43,738 nt of DNA. It comes from an uncultured Clostridia bacterium. GTDB lineage: Bacteria > Bacillota > Clostridia > Oscillospirales > Ruminococcaceae. This document shows, piece by piece, positions 16,228 through 24,244 of this stretch. Below the pieces are notes generated by a model. The model did no database searches. It was not told the origin of the DNA and saw nothing but the letters and a program-made list of their open reading frames with translations. A program made the position numbers and the translations under genes. The stretch covers positions 1 through 43,738 of the forward strand of contig CALXAM010000080.1 in NCBI GenBank assembly GCA_944386285.1. The letters are read 5' to 3'. Position 1 is the stretch's first letter; every line of letters starts with the position of its first letter.

Positions 16228-19014
16228 TTAAATTCCCAGAACAGAAGCACACCGCTCACAAAGCGTGTCATGCTCCGAATGATGACCGACTGTCTTGCTG
16301 TACATCCAGCAACGGTCACATTTTTCACCTTCTGCATTCAAAACAGTGACAGATAAGCCTTCCAAGTCGCCTTTAAATTCACCGGCAGCATCGTTTACAA
16401 CTTCAACCTGCGAGCAAATAAAGATCTCCGGAAGTTCGTCTTTGATTGCAGACAATGCATCGTAAAGCGCTCCTTCTGCATGAAGTACAACTTTCGCTTC
16501 CAGCGACTTACCAATCATATTTTCTGTACGTTTTACTTCGAGTGCTTTCTGCACATCGTAACGAACTGCATAGATAAGCGCCCATTTCTGACGGAACGCA
16601 TCGTCCACATCAATTTTCAATTCTTTGTACATTTCATTAAATACAACAGACTCTGCATCATCACAAGCACGGTGCGGCAAATAGCTCCAGATTTCCTCAG
16701 CAGTAAATGCAAGAATCGGTGCAAGCATCCGTGTCAGTGCATCGAGAATCAGGTAGATCGTGGTCTGTGCAGCGCGACGTTTTTCACCATCTGCTTTTTC
16801 ACAGTACAAACGGTCTTTAATGATATCAAGATAGAAGTTCGACAGGTCGACAACGCAGAAATTGTGAATCGAATGATACACAATATGGAAGTCCATTGCG
16901 TCATACGCTTCGTTGACACGGGTAATCAGCTCAGACAGTTTGCTGAGAGCCAGACGGTCAAGTTCTGTAAGTTTCGACATTTCGACCATATCGGTGTTCG
17001 GATCAAAATCATAGAGATTGCCGAGGATATATTTTGCAGTGTTGCGAATCTTGCGGTATGCTTCAGACAGCTGTTTTAAGATTTCCGGAGAAATACGAAT
17101 ATCCGCATGATAGTCACTCGAAGCAACCCACAAACGCAGAATATCTGCACCGAATTTTTTAATGATATCCTCCGGAACAATGCCGTTGCCAAGCGACTTC
17201 GACATTTTTCTGCCCAAACCGTCAACGACCCAACCGTGTGTGCAGACTGCTTTATACGGTGCAGCACCTTTCCATGCAACGGAAGTCAGCAGCGAGGACT
17301 GGAACCATCCACGGTACTGATCGGCACCCTCCAAATAAAGATCAGCCGGCCAGTGCAGCTCGTCGCGCTCTGCCAGAACAGCCGCATGCGAAACACCACT
17401 GTCAAACCAAACGTCCATAATATCGGTTTCTTTTGTAAACTCGTGACATCCGCATTCGCAGACAACACTTTCCGGAATAAATTCCGAAGGATCGCGTTTA
17501 AACCAAGCATCTGAACCCTCTTTACGGAACAGATCGGCAATCGCTTTGATCGTCTCGTCATTGACAATCGGTTTTTTACACGATTTACAATAAATAATCG
17601 GAATCGGAACGCCCCATGTGCGCTGACGGGAAATACACCAGTCACTGCGGTCACGAATCATGCCTTCGATTCGTTTCTCGCCCCAATCCGGAATCCATTT
17701 AATTTTAGAAAGCTCGCCGATTGCTTCATCTTTAAAGCCATCAACTGAGCAGAACCATTGCTCTGTTGCACGGAACAGAACCGGCTCTTTACATCTCCAG
17801 CAGTGCGGATACTGGTGGACGATTTTCTCGATTGCAAACAGATGACCGGTTTCGTCCAGCTTTTTCGCAATCGCTTTGTTTGCATCTTCTGTCGAAAGGC
17901 CTGCAAACTCACCTGCTTCTTCGGTCAGATGTCCGTTTGCATCAACCGGTACAACAATCGGAATTTCTTTATAGTTTTTGCAGACTTCAAAGTCCTCAAC
18001 ACCGTGACCCGGTGCAGTATGGACACATCCGGTACCACTTTCGAGTGTGACGTGGTCACCGTAGATCACGAGCGAAGTGCGGTCAAGGAACGGATGCTTC
18101 GTCTTGATGTATTCAAGTTCTCTGCCGGTAAATTCACCGACCGTCTCATATTCGTCAATTTTTGCAGCACGCATAGACGGCTCGACCAAGTCTTTTGCCA
18201 TCACAAGGTACTGACCATTTGTTTTCACAAGGGTATACAGATAATCCGGACCCAAGCAGATTGCAACGTTGCCCGGCAGTGTCCATGTGGTGGTTGTCCA
18301 GATCACGAAGTATACATCGCTCGGATTGATACCCATTGCGGAGAAGATTCCTTTGTCGTCTTCCACCTGGAATTTAACATAGATCGAATGACATTTGTCC
18401 TCTGCATATTCGATCTCTGCTTCTGCGAGCGCTGTTTTACACTCTGTGCACCAATAAACCGGTTTTAAGCCTTTATAGATGAAGTTGCGTTTTGCCATTT
18501 CACCGAAAACTTCAATCTGTTTTGCTTCAAATTCCGGTTTGAGCGTCAAATACGGATCGTTAAAATCGCCAAGCACACCCAAACGCTTAAACTGGCCTTT
18601 TTGATTTTCCACATAGGAAAGTGCAAATTCACGGCAAATTTTACGCAAAGATACTGCATCGATCGAGGTCGGATCTACACCGTCCTTTTTGAGTGCTTTT
18701 AATTCAATCGGCAGTCCGTGCGTATCCCAGCCCGGAACATACGGTGCTTTAAAACCAGACATATTTTTAAAGCGCACCACAATATCTTTAAGCACTTTAT
18801 TGAGCGCTGTACCTAAATGAATGTCACCATTTGCATAGGGCGGGCCGTCATGTAAAACAAACAGCGGTTTCCCTTCATTTTTCTTCATCAATTTGTAATA
18901 GCGCTCTGTTTCATCCCAATCATGAAGCATTTTCGGCTCCTTTGTGGGAAGATTTCCGCGCATCGGAAAATCCGATTGCGGCAGATTCAGTGTATTGTTA
19001 TAGTCCTTTGCCAT
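16228..19014 (-). CDS. ileS: Isoleucyl-tRNA synthetase
   Basis: A 928-residue class I aminoacyl-tRNA synthetase charging tRNA-Ile. The HIGH-type motif is HLGT (66-69) in PYANGDIHLGTALNK. The CP1 editing domain follows (TWTLPGNVA, about 240-400), then KMSKS near residue 600, an anticodon-binding domain, and a C-terminal zinc finger CDRCWMYSK...CERC that marks the bacterial IleRS type 1. The ATG follows AGGAG. It sits 38 bases downstream of divIVA, the arrangement known from Bacillus. No T-box leader is possible in that gap, so regulation is probably by the operon. Confidence 0.96.
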   Translation of the reverse strand: MAKDYNNTLNLPQSDFPMRGNLPTKEPKMLHDWDETERYYKLMKKNEGKPLFVLHDGPPYANGDIHLGTALNKVLKDIVVRFKNMSGFKAPYVPGWDTHGLPIELKALKKDGVDPTSIDAVSLRKICREFALSYVENQKGQFKRLGVLGDFNDPYLTLKPEFEAKQIEVFGEMAKRNFIYKGLKPVYWCTECKTALAEAEIEYAEDKCHSIYVKFQVEDDKGIFSAMGINPSDVYFVIWTTTTWTLPGNVAICLGPDYLYTLVKTNGQYLVMAKDLVEPSMRAAKIDEYETVGEFTGRELEYIKTKHPFLDRTSLVIYGDHVTLESGTGCVHTAPGHGVEDFEVCKNYKEIPIVVPVDANGHLTEEAGEFAGLSTEDANKAIAKKLDETGHLFAIEKIVHQYPHCWRCKEPVLFRATEQWFCSVDGFKDEAIGELSKIKWIPDWGEKRIEGMIRDRSDWCISRQRTWGVPIPIIYCKSCKKPIVNDETIKAIADLFRKEGSDAWFKRDPSEFIPESVVCECGCHEFTKETDIMDVWFDSGVSHAAVLAERDELHWPADLYLEGADQYRGWFQSSLLTSVAWKGAAPYKAVCTHGWVVDGLGRKMSKSLGNGIVPEDIIKKFGADILRLWVASSDYHADIRISPEILKQLSEAYRKIRNTAKYILGNLYDFDPNTDMVEMSKLTELDRLALSKLSELITRVNEAYDAMDFHIVYHSIHNFCVVDLSNFYLDIIKDRLYCEKADGEKRRAAQTTIYLILDALTRMLAPILAFTAEEIWSYLPHRACDDAESVVFNEMYKELKIDVDDAFRQKWALIYAVRYDVQKALEVKRTENMIGKSLEAKVVLHAEGALYDALSAIKDELPEIFICSQVEVVNDAAGEFKGDLEGLSVTVLNAEGEKCDRCWMYSKTVGHHSEHDTLCERCASVLGI

Positions 19015-19052
19015 GTATTGCTACTCTCCTTAAAAGATGTTTTCAAACCGTA

Positions 19053-19850
19053 TTAGTTTTGTGCGTCATTAAATCCGCCAAAGTGAAGCTCTCCGAATTT
19101 TTCAATGTAATTCGGCCGACCTGTTTTTTCTTCTTGCACCGGTTCAGCCGATTCTTCCTGCTTTGGTGCCTCTTCTTCGGCAGCAACCGGTTCTTCTACG
19201 ACTTCTTCCTGTACCGGCTCTGTCGGCTGTGCTTCTACAGATTCTGTTGCAACTTCTTCCGCAGCATTTACAGCAACATTCTCTTCCTGTACCGGTTCAG
19301 CAGGTGCTTCTGTGTTTTCTGCTTCATGCACTTCCGTTTCCGTACTCGGCAAAGACATGACCATTGCCAAGTGGCTGCGGTACTGCTTAATAATATTCGA
19401 TTTGAATTTTGATACTTCGTTCTTCAACAGATCTAAGCTGCGTTGTTCTGCATCGTATTCCCGTTTGAGCATATTCAAATCAACAGTTGCACGCTGTAAC
19501 GATTCTTTCGTAATCGTTTCCACCTTAATACGTGCTTGCGCAATCATCTCATCCGCAGCAGTCTGTGCCTCTGAAGTAATTGTCTCCGCTTTGGATTTTG
19601 CTTCATTGAGAATATTGGAACCGAGCTTCTGCGCGCCAAGCAGTGCTTCGCGAATATTTTCTTCATCGGATTTATACTCTTCAATTTTTTTTGCAAGTAC
19701 TTGAATTTTATACGTCAAATCATCGATTTTACTGTTTTGTTCATCTACCTGCTCTGCAATGCGCTCCAAGTAAGCATCTACCTGATCAGCACGATAACCG
19801 CGCATTCCGGCTTTTTCAAACTGGGCTGCCAGAATCTCTTTTCCAGTCAT
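19053..19850 (-). CDS. divIVA: DivIVA-domain cell division/polarity protein
   Basis: A protein of about 265 residues that binds curved membrane and organises septum or pole proteins. The N-terminal lipid-binding part (FEKAGMRGYRADQVDAYLE, about 11-29) leads into long coiled coils (35-165). The last 90 residues are a low-complexity acidic region with PVQEE three times among runs of Glu, Ala and Pro. The tail NYIEKFGELHFGGF is distinct and may be a binding motif. ATG 19850 (MTGKEIL) is 9 bases behind AAGGA; the ATG at 19859 abuts it and is less likely. The neighbours ylmH, sepF and ileS fit the Gram-positive division cluster. Confidence 0.92.
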   Translation of the reverse strand: MTGKEILAAQFEKAGMRGYRADQVDAYLERIAEQVDEQNSKIDDLTYKIQVLAKKIEEYKSDEENIREALLGAQKLGSNILNEAKSKAETITSEAQTAADEMIAQARIKVETITKESLQRATVDLNMLKREYDAEQRSLDLLKNEVSKFKSNIIKQYRSHLAMVMSLPSTETEVHEAENTEAPAEPVQEENVAVNAAEEVATESVEAQPTEPVQEEVVEEPVAAEEEAPKQEESAEPVQEEKTGRPNYIEKFGELHFGGFNDAQN

Positions 19851-19866
19851 CTCATCCATTCCTTCC

Positions 19867-20628
19867 CTATAACAACTGATTGATTTTTATAAACAACCGA
19901 CCTTTTTTGGTTGTTTTGATTTCTTCATCTAAAAAACATTTGCCAAATCCGCGTACAACAATTTGCTCACCGCCCACAAGCTGCTTTGACGGCTCATAAA
20001 TTGGCATACGATTGACCATCACTGCCCCGCTTAAGATCGTTTGAACTGCTGAAGAACGGCTTTTCCCGAGCAGAAACGACACAACACAATCAAGGCGCAA
20101 TGATGCGACAGTTCCGGTCCTTTCGCGAAATGTACAAGTCCGTACAAGCTCCGCAGGATCAGGCTCATAAAACGAAACGGTCACATGGCCGACACGATAC
20201 AAGTTCGATTGGATAAACGGCGCGATTTCCTCCGTTGAAAACACGACGGCACGCGTATCATTGATTAAAATATCGCCAAGTGCTGTCCGTTTAATATTCA
20301 GTCCCATCAGCGACCCCAAACAATTTCTGTGTGTAAGAGGTTCTTTTTGCGACATGATTCCAAGCGGAACAATTGGAAACAGTGAACAATCAGGCGTTTC
20401 CCCTTCCGGAAAAACGCCGAGCATTTGCCGTTCACATCCTTCTGCACCACCGAAAAACAAAAAGTTCTGGTACCGAAGCTGCTTTAACACGCCTAAGGCA
20501 ATTCCCTGCTGCCGTTCATCTAAAAATGAAGAAAAACGGGCATAATACCGCATTTGCGCTGTATGTACCATGTTTTGGATATTGGAGCGCAAATACTCGT
20601 CCTGTTTTTCTGTATCCTCCCAGCGCAT
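19867..20628 (-). CDS. ylmH: YlmH-like RNA-binding protein with S4 domain
   Basis: A 253-residue protein. The N-terminal half matches YlmH (FLDERQQGIA, FFGGAEGCERQMLGVFPEG), and the C-terminal S4 RNA-binding domain begins near residue 180 (RLDCVVSFLLGKSRSSAVQ). YlmH of Gram-positive bacteria has been linked to cell division and to ribosome or peptidyl-tRNA rescue. The start ATG has no strong Shine-Dalgarno and lies three bases after the sepF stop, so its translation is probably coupled to sepF. Confidence 0.9.
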   Translation of the reverse strand: MRWEDTEKQDEYLRSNIQNMVHTAQMRYYARFSSFLDERQQGIALGVLKQLRYQNFLFFGGAEGCERQMLGVFPEGETPDCSLFPIVPLGIMSQKEPLTHRNCLGSLMGLNIKRTALGDILINDTRAVVFSTEEIAPFIQSNLYRVGHVTVSFYEPDPAELVRTCTFRERTGTVASLRLDCVVSFLLGKSRSSAVQTILSGAVMVNRMPIYEPSKQLVGGEQIVVRGFGKCFLDEEIKTTKKGRLFIKINQLL

Positions 20629-20631
20629 GAA

Positions 20632-21075
20632 TTATAAATATACGCCGTTATTCTCAAGCTCATCAATCAAATCGCCCATAATATCAACATTATACGGCGT
20701 GATGATAAATGTACTATTTGCAACCGGTTTAATCTGACCGTTATTCGCATATGCGACGCCGCTTAAAAAGTCAACAAGACGTCTTGAGAGCTCTTTGCTT
20801 GCGGATTCAAGGTTGAGCACAACTGTTTTTTTCGCATTCAGATGATCTGCAATCGTCACAGCATCCTCAAACTGTTCCGGTTTCACGAGAATAACCTGAA
20901 GCTGCGCTGTTGCATGAATATTTACAACCTTGTTGCCTTTTCTCTGCGGCGCAGGCTCCTGATAAGAATTCTGTTCCGGCACAGACTGTTCCGGCGCAAA
21001 ATCCACTTCTTCCTCATCAAACTCATCCTCTTCAGATGTTACGAACATGTCCTTAAATTTGTCTACCAAGCTCAT
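20632..21075 (-). CDS. sepF: Cell division protein SepF
   Basis: A 147-residue protein that forms rings, bundles FtsZ and tethers it to the membrane. The N-terminal amphipathic segment MSLVDKFKDMF is the membrane anchor, followed by an acidic, Gln/Pro-rich linker (15-50). The conserved SepF globular domain includes VVNIHATAQLQVILVKP, the VVLNLE strand and GVAYANNGQIKPVANSTF. The ATG is well spaced from AGGAGG. The yggS gene lies 11 bases upstream and ylmH 3 bases downstream. The ylmG gene found between sepF and ylmH in Bacillus is absent. Confidence 0.95.
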   Translation of the reverse strand: MSLVDKFKDMFVTSEEDEFDEEEVDFAPEQSVPEQNSYQEPAPQRKGNKVVNIHATAQLQVILVKPEQFEDAVTIADHLNAKKTVVLNLESASKELSRRLVDFLSGVAYANNGQIKPVANSTFIITPYNVDIMGDLIDELENNGVYL

Positions 21076-21086
21076 TTTGTATCCTC

Positions 21087-21773
21087 CTATGTATTCCTTT
21101 TTCCAAAAATCGCACTTCCAAGACGAACAACGGTCGCACCACAGCGAACAGCATCCTCATAATCCCCCGACATTCCCATCGAAAGCGTATCAATTTCCGG
21201 ATTATTTTCTTTTAATAAATCAAACAGCTGCTTCATCTGCACAAACGCCTCATGGCTCTCCTGTTTTGCAGGAATACACATGAGTCCCTTTATACGCAGA
21301 TGCTCAAAATTTGTAATTTCCTTCACAACTTCTGGCAATTCCTGCTTTGTAAAACCAGACTTTGAGGATTCGTTTGAAATATTGACTTCAAGCAAAATAT
21401 TGATTACACGTTCGTGTATCTTTGCCTGCCGTTCGATTTCCTCGCAAAGCCGCATGGAATCGACAGATTCTATACAGTTTACCTTTTCTATTATATACTT
21501 AACTTTATTCGTTTGCAAGTGTCCGATAAAATGAATCTCACTGACGGACGGACTATATTGTTCTTCTTTTTCCAAAAATTCTTGCACACGGTTTTCACCA
21601 AGCAACGTAACACCATCATCCACTGCATAATTCACAATTTCAGGAGGCACCGTTTTGGTCACAGCCATCAGTCGGACACAATCAGTTCGTCCAGCTTGTT
21701 CCATCGCGTGTGCAATATTCTCACGGATGATTTTGAGTGCATGGAGCACTTCTTCTTTACTGCGTTGTGTCAT
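21087..21773 (-). CDS. yggS: YggS-family pyridoxal-phosphate homeostasis protein
   Basis: A 228-residue single-domain alanine-racemase-fold protein that binds pyridoxal phosphate and influences PLP and amino-acid homeostasis. The PLP lysine is seen in LMAVTKTVPPE (Lys40). Other family motifs are GENRVQE, HFIGHLQTNK, LLEVNISNESSKSG and LSMGMSGDYEDAV, the last near the phosphate-binding site. The frame opens at 21806, but ATG 21773 ([10 protein letters not shown]) gives the normal N-terminus and overlaps the upstream HlyD-like gene by 17 bases. This is the position of ylmE in the Bacillus sepF operon. Confidence 0.92.
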   Translation of the reverse strand: MTQRSKEEVLHALKIIRENIAHAMEQAGRTDCVRLMAVTKTVPPEIVNYAVDDGVTLLGENRVQEFLEKEEQYSPSVSEIHFIGHLQTNKVKYIIEKVNCIESVDSMRLCEEIERQAKIHERVINILLEVNISNESSKSGFTKQELPEVVKEITNFEHLRIKGLMCIPAKQESHEAFVQMKQLFDLLKENNPEIDTLSMGMSGDYEDAVRCGATVVRLGSAIFGKRNT

Positions 21774-23001
21774 TAAGCTCTCTTCCTTTGATAATGACTT
21801 GATCATATGCGCTCACATATCCGCTTTCTTCGGAAGGTCGGCTTACAACGATCTCATCATTTTCATATATAATATCAAGTTTTCGTGTACGCACTGTTTT
21901 TCCGAGCAGCGCATAGACAATTCTTTGATTTTCCGAATATCCTTCTTCGGTCACATTCCGTTGAACGCGCACAGCGTCTTTTGGTACAATAATTCCCGAA
22001 TAGGAAAGGACAACAGCCGACGGTGATTCAAACCGCATAGAAAGAAGTTCCGCGTTTACCGTATCTCCTTGGAGAACGACAGCAGCCTGCTCCTTTCCGT
22101 CTTCTATTAAAACATTGACGACTGTTGTCGTGACCGTTTCACTGTCATGCGAAGAAAAGGAAAGCGGAATCGTTTTTCCCTTTTCAAAATATGTCGCATC
22201 AGCCGCATCAATCACAGCAACAAAATACCATGTATTGCTGTATACCATTTTTCCAACCGTACTCGTCCCCTCAGACGGTGCATTCTCCTTTTTATTCAGC
22301 GTCGTTTGGATCGAATCGATTGTTAGTGTACTGATCGTCTGTGGTGTCAGTGTTGACTCCAGTCCATCGCCAGCTGTACAAAAATAGCCGGGATTGTCTG
22401 TTTTTATCACATCATCCGGTTCAGGAATCGTTTTGGAGAGAGAAGCAATTTCCTCATCCAACGCGCTAATCGTCTTTGATAAGGAAAGATCTTCACCGAT
22501 ACAAAGCTTATACCGGTTTAAGCAAAGCAAAAGCTGCTCGCTTAAAGTACCAAGTTCAGAAAAAGAACCATCATCCACCGCATGCATCAGAGAGGTTCGC
22601 ACTTCATTGAGCTGCCGCTTTACAAGATCAAGATTGAGTCCGTCACTTCCGATTCCCTGATCGATCTGTGAAAGGATTTCACGGCTTGACGTCAACTCTT
22701 CAAGCTGTTCCAGTGCTTGAAGAGTTTCTTCATCTTTATAAATACGCAAAAGCTCTGCATCCCGCGCAGCACGTTCTCCGTTTTTATACTGATAGCTGAT
22801 TGCACCGGATTGTTCTACCGCAATCGCTTTTTCATCACGCACAAAATAGCCGTCAAGATCTACTTTTTTCTCATACGTTCCCTGCTTTACCGTCACGCTT
22901 TCATATGGATCATAAAACGCAGTGAACACCTGAAACCCAATACCAATCAAAATGCCGACAGAAACAAGAGCAATCAGTATTTTAAATACCTTTGATTTCA
23001 T
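21757..23001 (-). CDS. HlyD-like membrane-anchored adaptor protein
   Basis: A 414-residue protein with one N-terminal membrane helix (about 8-29) and a large extracytoplasmic part. A lipoyl/barrel-sandwich half is near 35-75 ([20 protein letters not shown]), a helical hairpin runs through about 80-200, and a beta-barrel region follows ([23 protein letters not shown]). This resembles the HlyD efflux adaptor fold, and such genes often precede yggS-sepF in Clostridia. No ABC or MFS partner is nearby, and its role in division or export is unknown. It overlaps hfq upstream by 4 bases (ATGA). Confidence 0.72.
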   Translation of the reverse strand: MKSKVFKILIALVSVGILIGIGFQVFTAFYDPYESVTVKQGTYEKKVDLDGYFVRDEKAIAVEQSGAISYQYKNGERAARDAELLRIYKDEETLQALEQLEELTSSREILSQIDQGIGSDGLNLDLVKRQLNEVRTSLMHAVDDGSFSELGTLSEQLLLCLNRYKLCIGEDLSLSKTISALDEEIASLSKTIPEPDDVIKTDNPGYFCTAGDGLESTLTPQTISTLTIDSIQTTLNKKENAPSEGTSTVGKMVYSNTWYFVAVIDAADATYFEKGKTIPLSFSSHDSETVTTTVVNVLIEDGKEQAAVVLQGDTVNAELLSMRFESPSAVVLSYSGIIVPKDAVRVQRNVTEEGYSENQRIVYALLGKTVRTRKLDIIYENDEIVVSRPSEESGYVSAYDQVIIKGRELNDTTQ

Positions 23002-23243
23002 TCTGCCTGCTCATCTTCCGAAGATGTATTCATAAAAGAAATCGGGTGCGCGGGCGAAATGGTCGACATTGCATGCTTATACACCAGATTTTGACGGCCA
23101 TCGCAATCCAGCACAACTGTATAATTGTCAAACCCGCGAACGATTCCTTTAAACTGAAATCCGTTCGTTAAAAAAATCGTGACCGGAATTTTTTCCGTAC
23201 GCGCCTTATTTAAAAAAACATCCTGCAAATTGACTGCTTTCAT
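22998..23243 (-). CDS. hfq: RNA chaperone Hfq
   Basis: An 81-residue Sm-like hexamer that pairs small RNAs with mRNAs. The Sm1 motif covers [20 protein letters not shown] through [18 protein letters not shown], and the Sm2 motif is [10 protein letters not shown]. The tail SSEDEQAE is short and acidic. The frame opens at a TTG at 23258, but ATG 23243, 6 bases behind GAGGGTG, is the family start. It lies 51 bases downstream of miaA, an arrangement shared by many bacteria. Confidence 0.95.
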   Translation of the reverse strand: MKAVNLQDVFLNKARTEKIPVTIFLTNGFQFKGIVRGFDNYTVVLDCDGRQNLVYKHAMSTISPAHPISFMNTSSEDEQAE

Positions 23244-23294
23244 TGATGTCACCCTCAATATCCGTTTTATCTATACGGTTTTTGTATTATGATA

Positions 23295-24230
23295 TCATAC
23301 TTTTGTGAAATTTTCTACTGCTCGTTTTAGATTGCAAAAAATTTCTTCTTCCGACTGCACATCGGGATATACCCACAAAATCTCCGGGTCACGTGAAAAC
23401 CATGTAATCTGCCGCTTAGCATACCGTCTGGTTTCCTGTTTTAACCGCTCTACACAAACCTCAAGCGGTTCTTCTTTTAAAAAATACGGTTCGAGTTCTT
23501 TATATCCAATTGCCTGCACTGCGGTTTTACGCGGTTGGCTGCGAACGCGCGCAGCTTCCTCTAACAGTCCTTTTTCCATCATCAAATCAACACGGCGGTT
23601 AATTCGGTCATACAAAATAGACCGATCTTTATAATTGATTCCGATTTTTAAAGAGCGATATCTGCTTTCTTTGGGGCGGCTGTTTTTCTGATGCTCCGTC
23701 ATTGTCATTCCGGTCAGCTCGTACACTTCGACAGCCCGTACAATCCTGCCCACATTGTTCTCGTGAATCCGTGCGGCACTTTCAGGATCGATGTTTTGCA
23801 GCCGTTCATACAGCGCATGCGCGCCGTGTGTGTCAACAAACGCCCACAATTCCGCACGTTTTTTTTCGTCGGTTTCAATTTTTGCAAAAATCAAATCATC
23901 AAGCACCGCGTCCACATACAATCCCGTACCGCCTGCAATCACCGGAAGATGTCCGCGCGACACAATCTCGGCAATCACCTGATGCGCGCGCGCAGCGTAC
24001 TCTGCAACGGAAAACGAAACATCAGGCGGCAAAAAATCAAGCAGATGATGAGGAACTCCCTGCATTTCTTCGATATCAGGCTTTGCGGTCGCAATCTGCA
24101 TTTCTTTGTAAATCTGCATACTGTCAGCAGAAACCACCTCGCCGGAATATTCCTTTGCGATCTTTACCGCAAGCGCGGTCTTTCCCGACGCAGTCGGTCC
24201 GACAACCGCAAGAACCGGAATTTTTTCCAT
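23295..24230 (-). CDS. miaA: tRNA dimethylallyltransferase
   Basis: It adds a dimethylallyl group to adenosine-37 of tRNAs reading UNN codons, making i6A. The 311-residue protein has the P-loop GPTASGKT (11-18), the substrate motif DSMQIYKEMQIATAKP, and the C-terminal RRYAKRQITWFSRD typical of the family. ATG 24230 is 7 bases behind GGAGG; the frame extends to 24248 inside the end of mutL, but this is not needed. miaB, which methylthiolates the same base, is further up the same operon. Confidence 0.95.
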   Translation of the reverse strand: MEKIPVLAVVGPTASGKTALAVKIAKEYSGEVVSADSMQIYKEMQIATAKPDIEEMQGVPHHLLDFLPPDVSFSVAEYAARAHQVIAEIVSRGHLPVIAGGTGLYVDAVLDDLIFAKIETDEKKRAELWAFVDTHGAHALYERLQNIDPESAARIHENNVGRIVRAVEVYELTGMTMTEHQKNSRPKESRYRSLKIGINYKDRSILYDRINRRVDLMMEKGLLEEAARVRSQPRKTAVQAIGYKELEPYFLKEEPLEVCVERLKQETRRYAKRQITWFSRDPEILWVYPDVQSEEEIFCNLKRAVENFTKV

Positions 24231-24244
24231 TGCATTTCCTCCTC

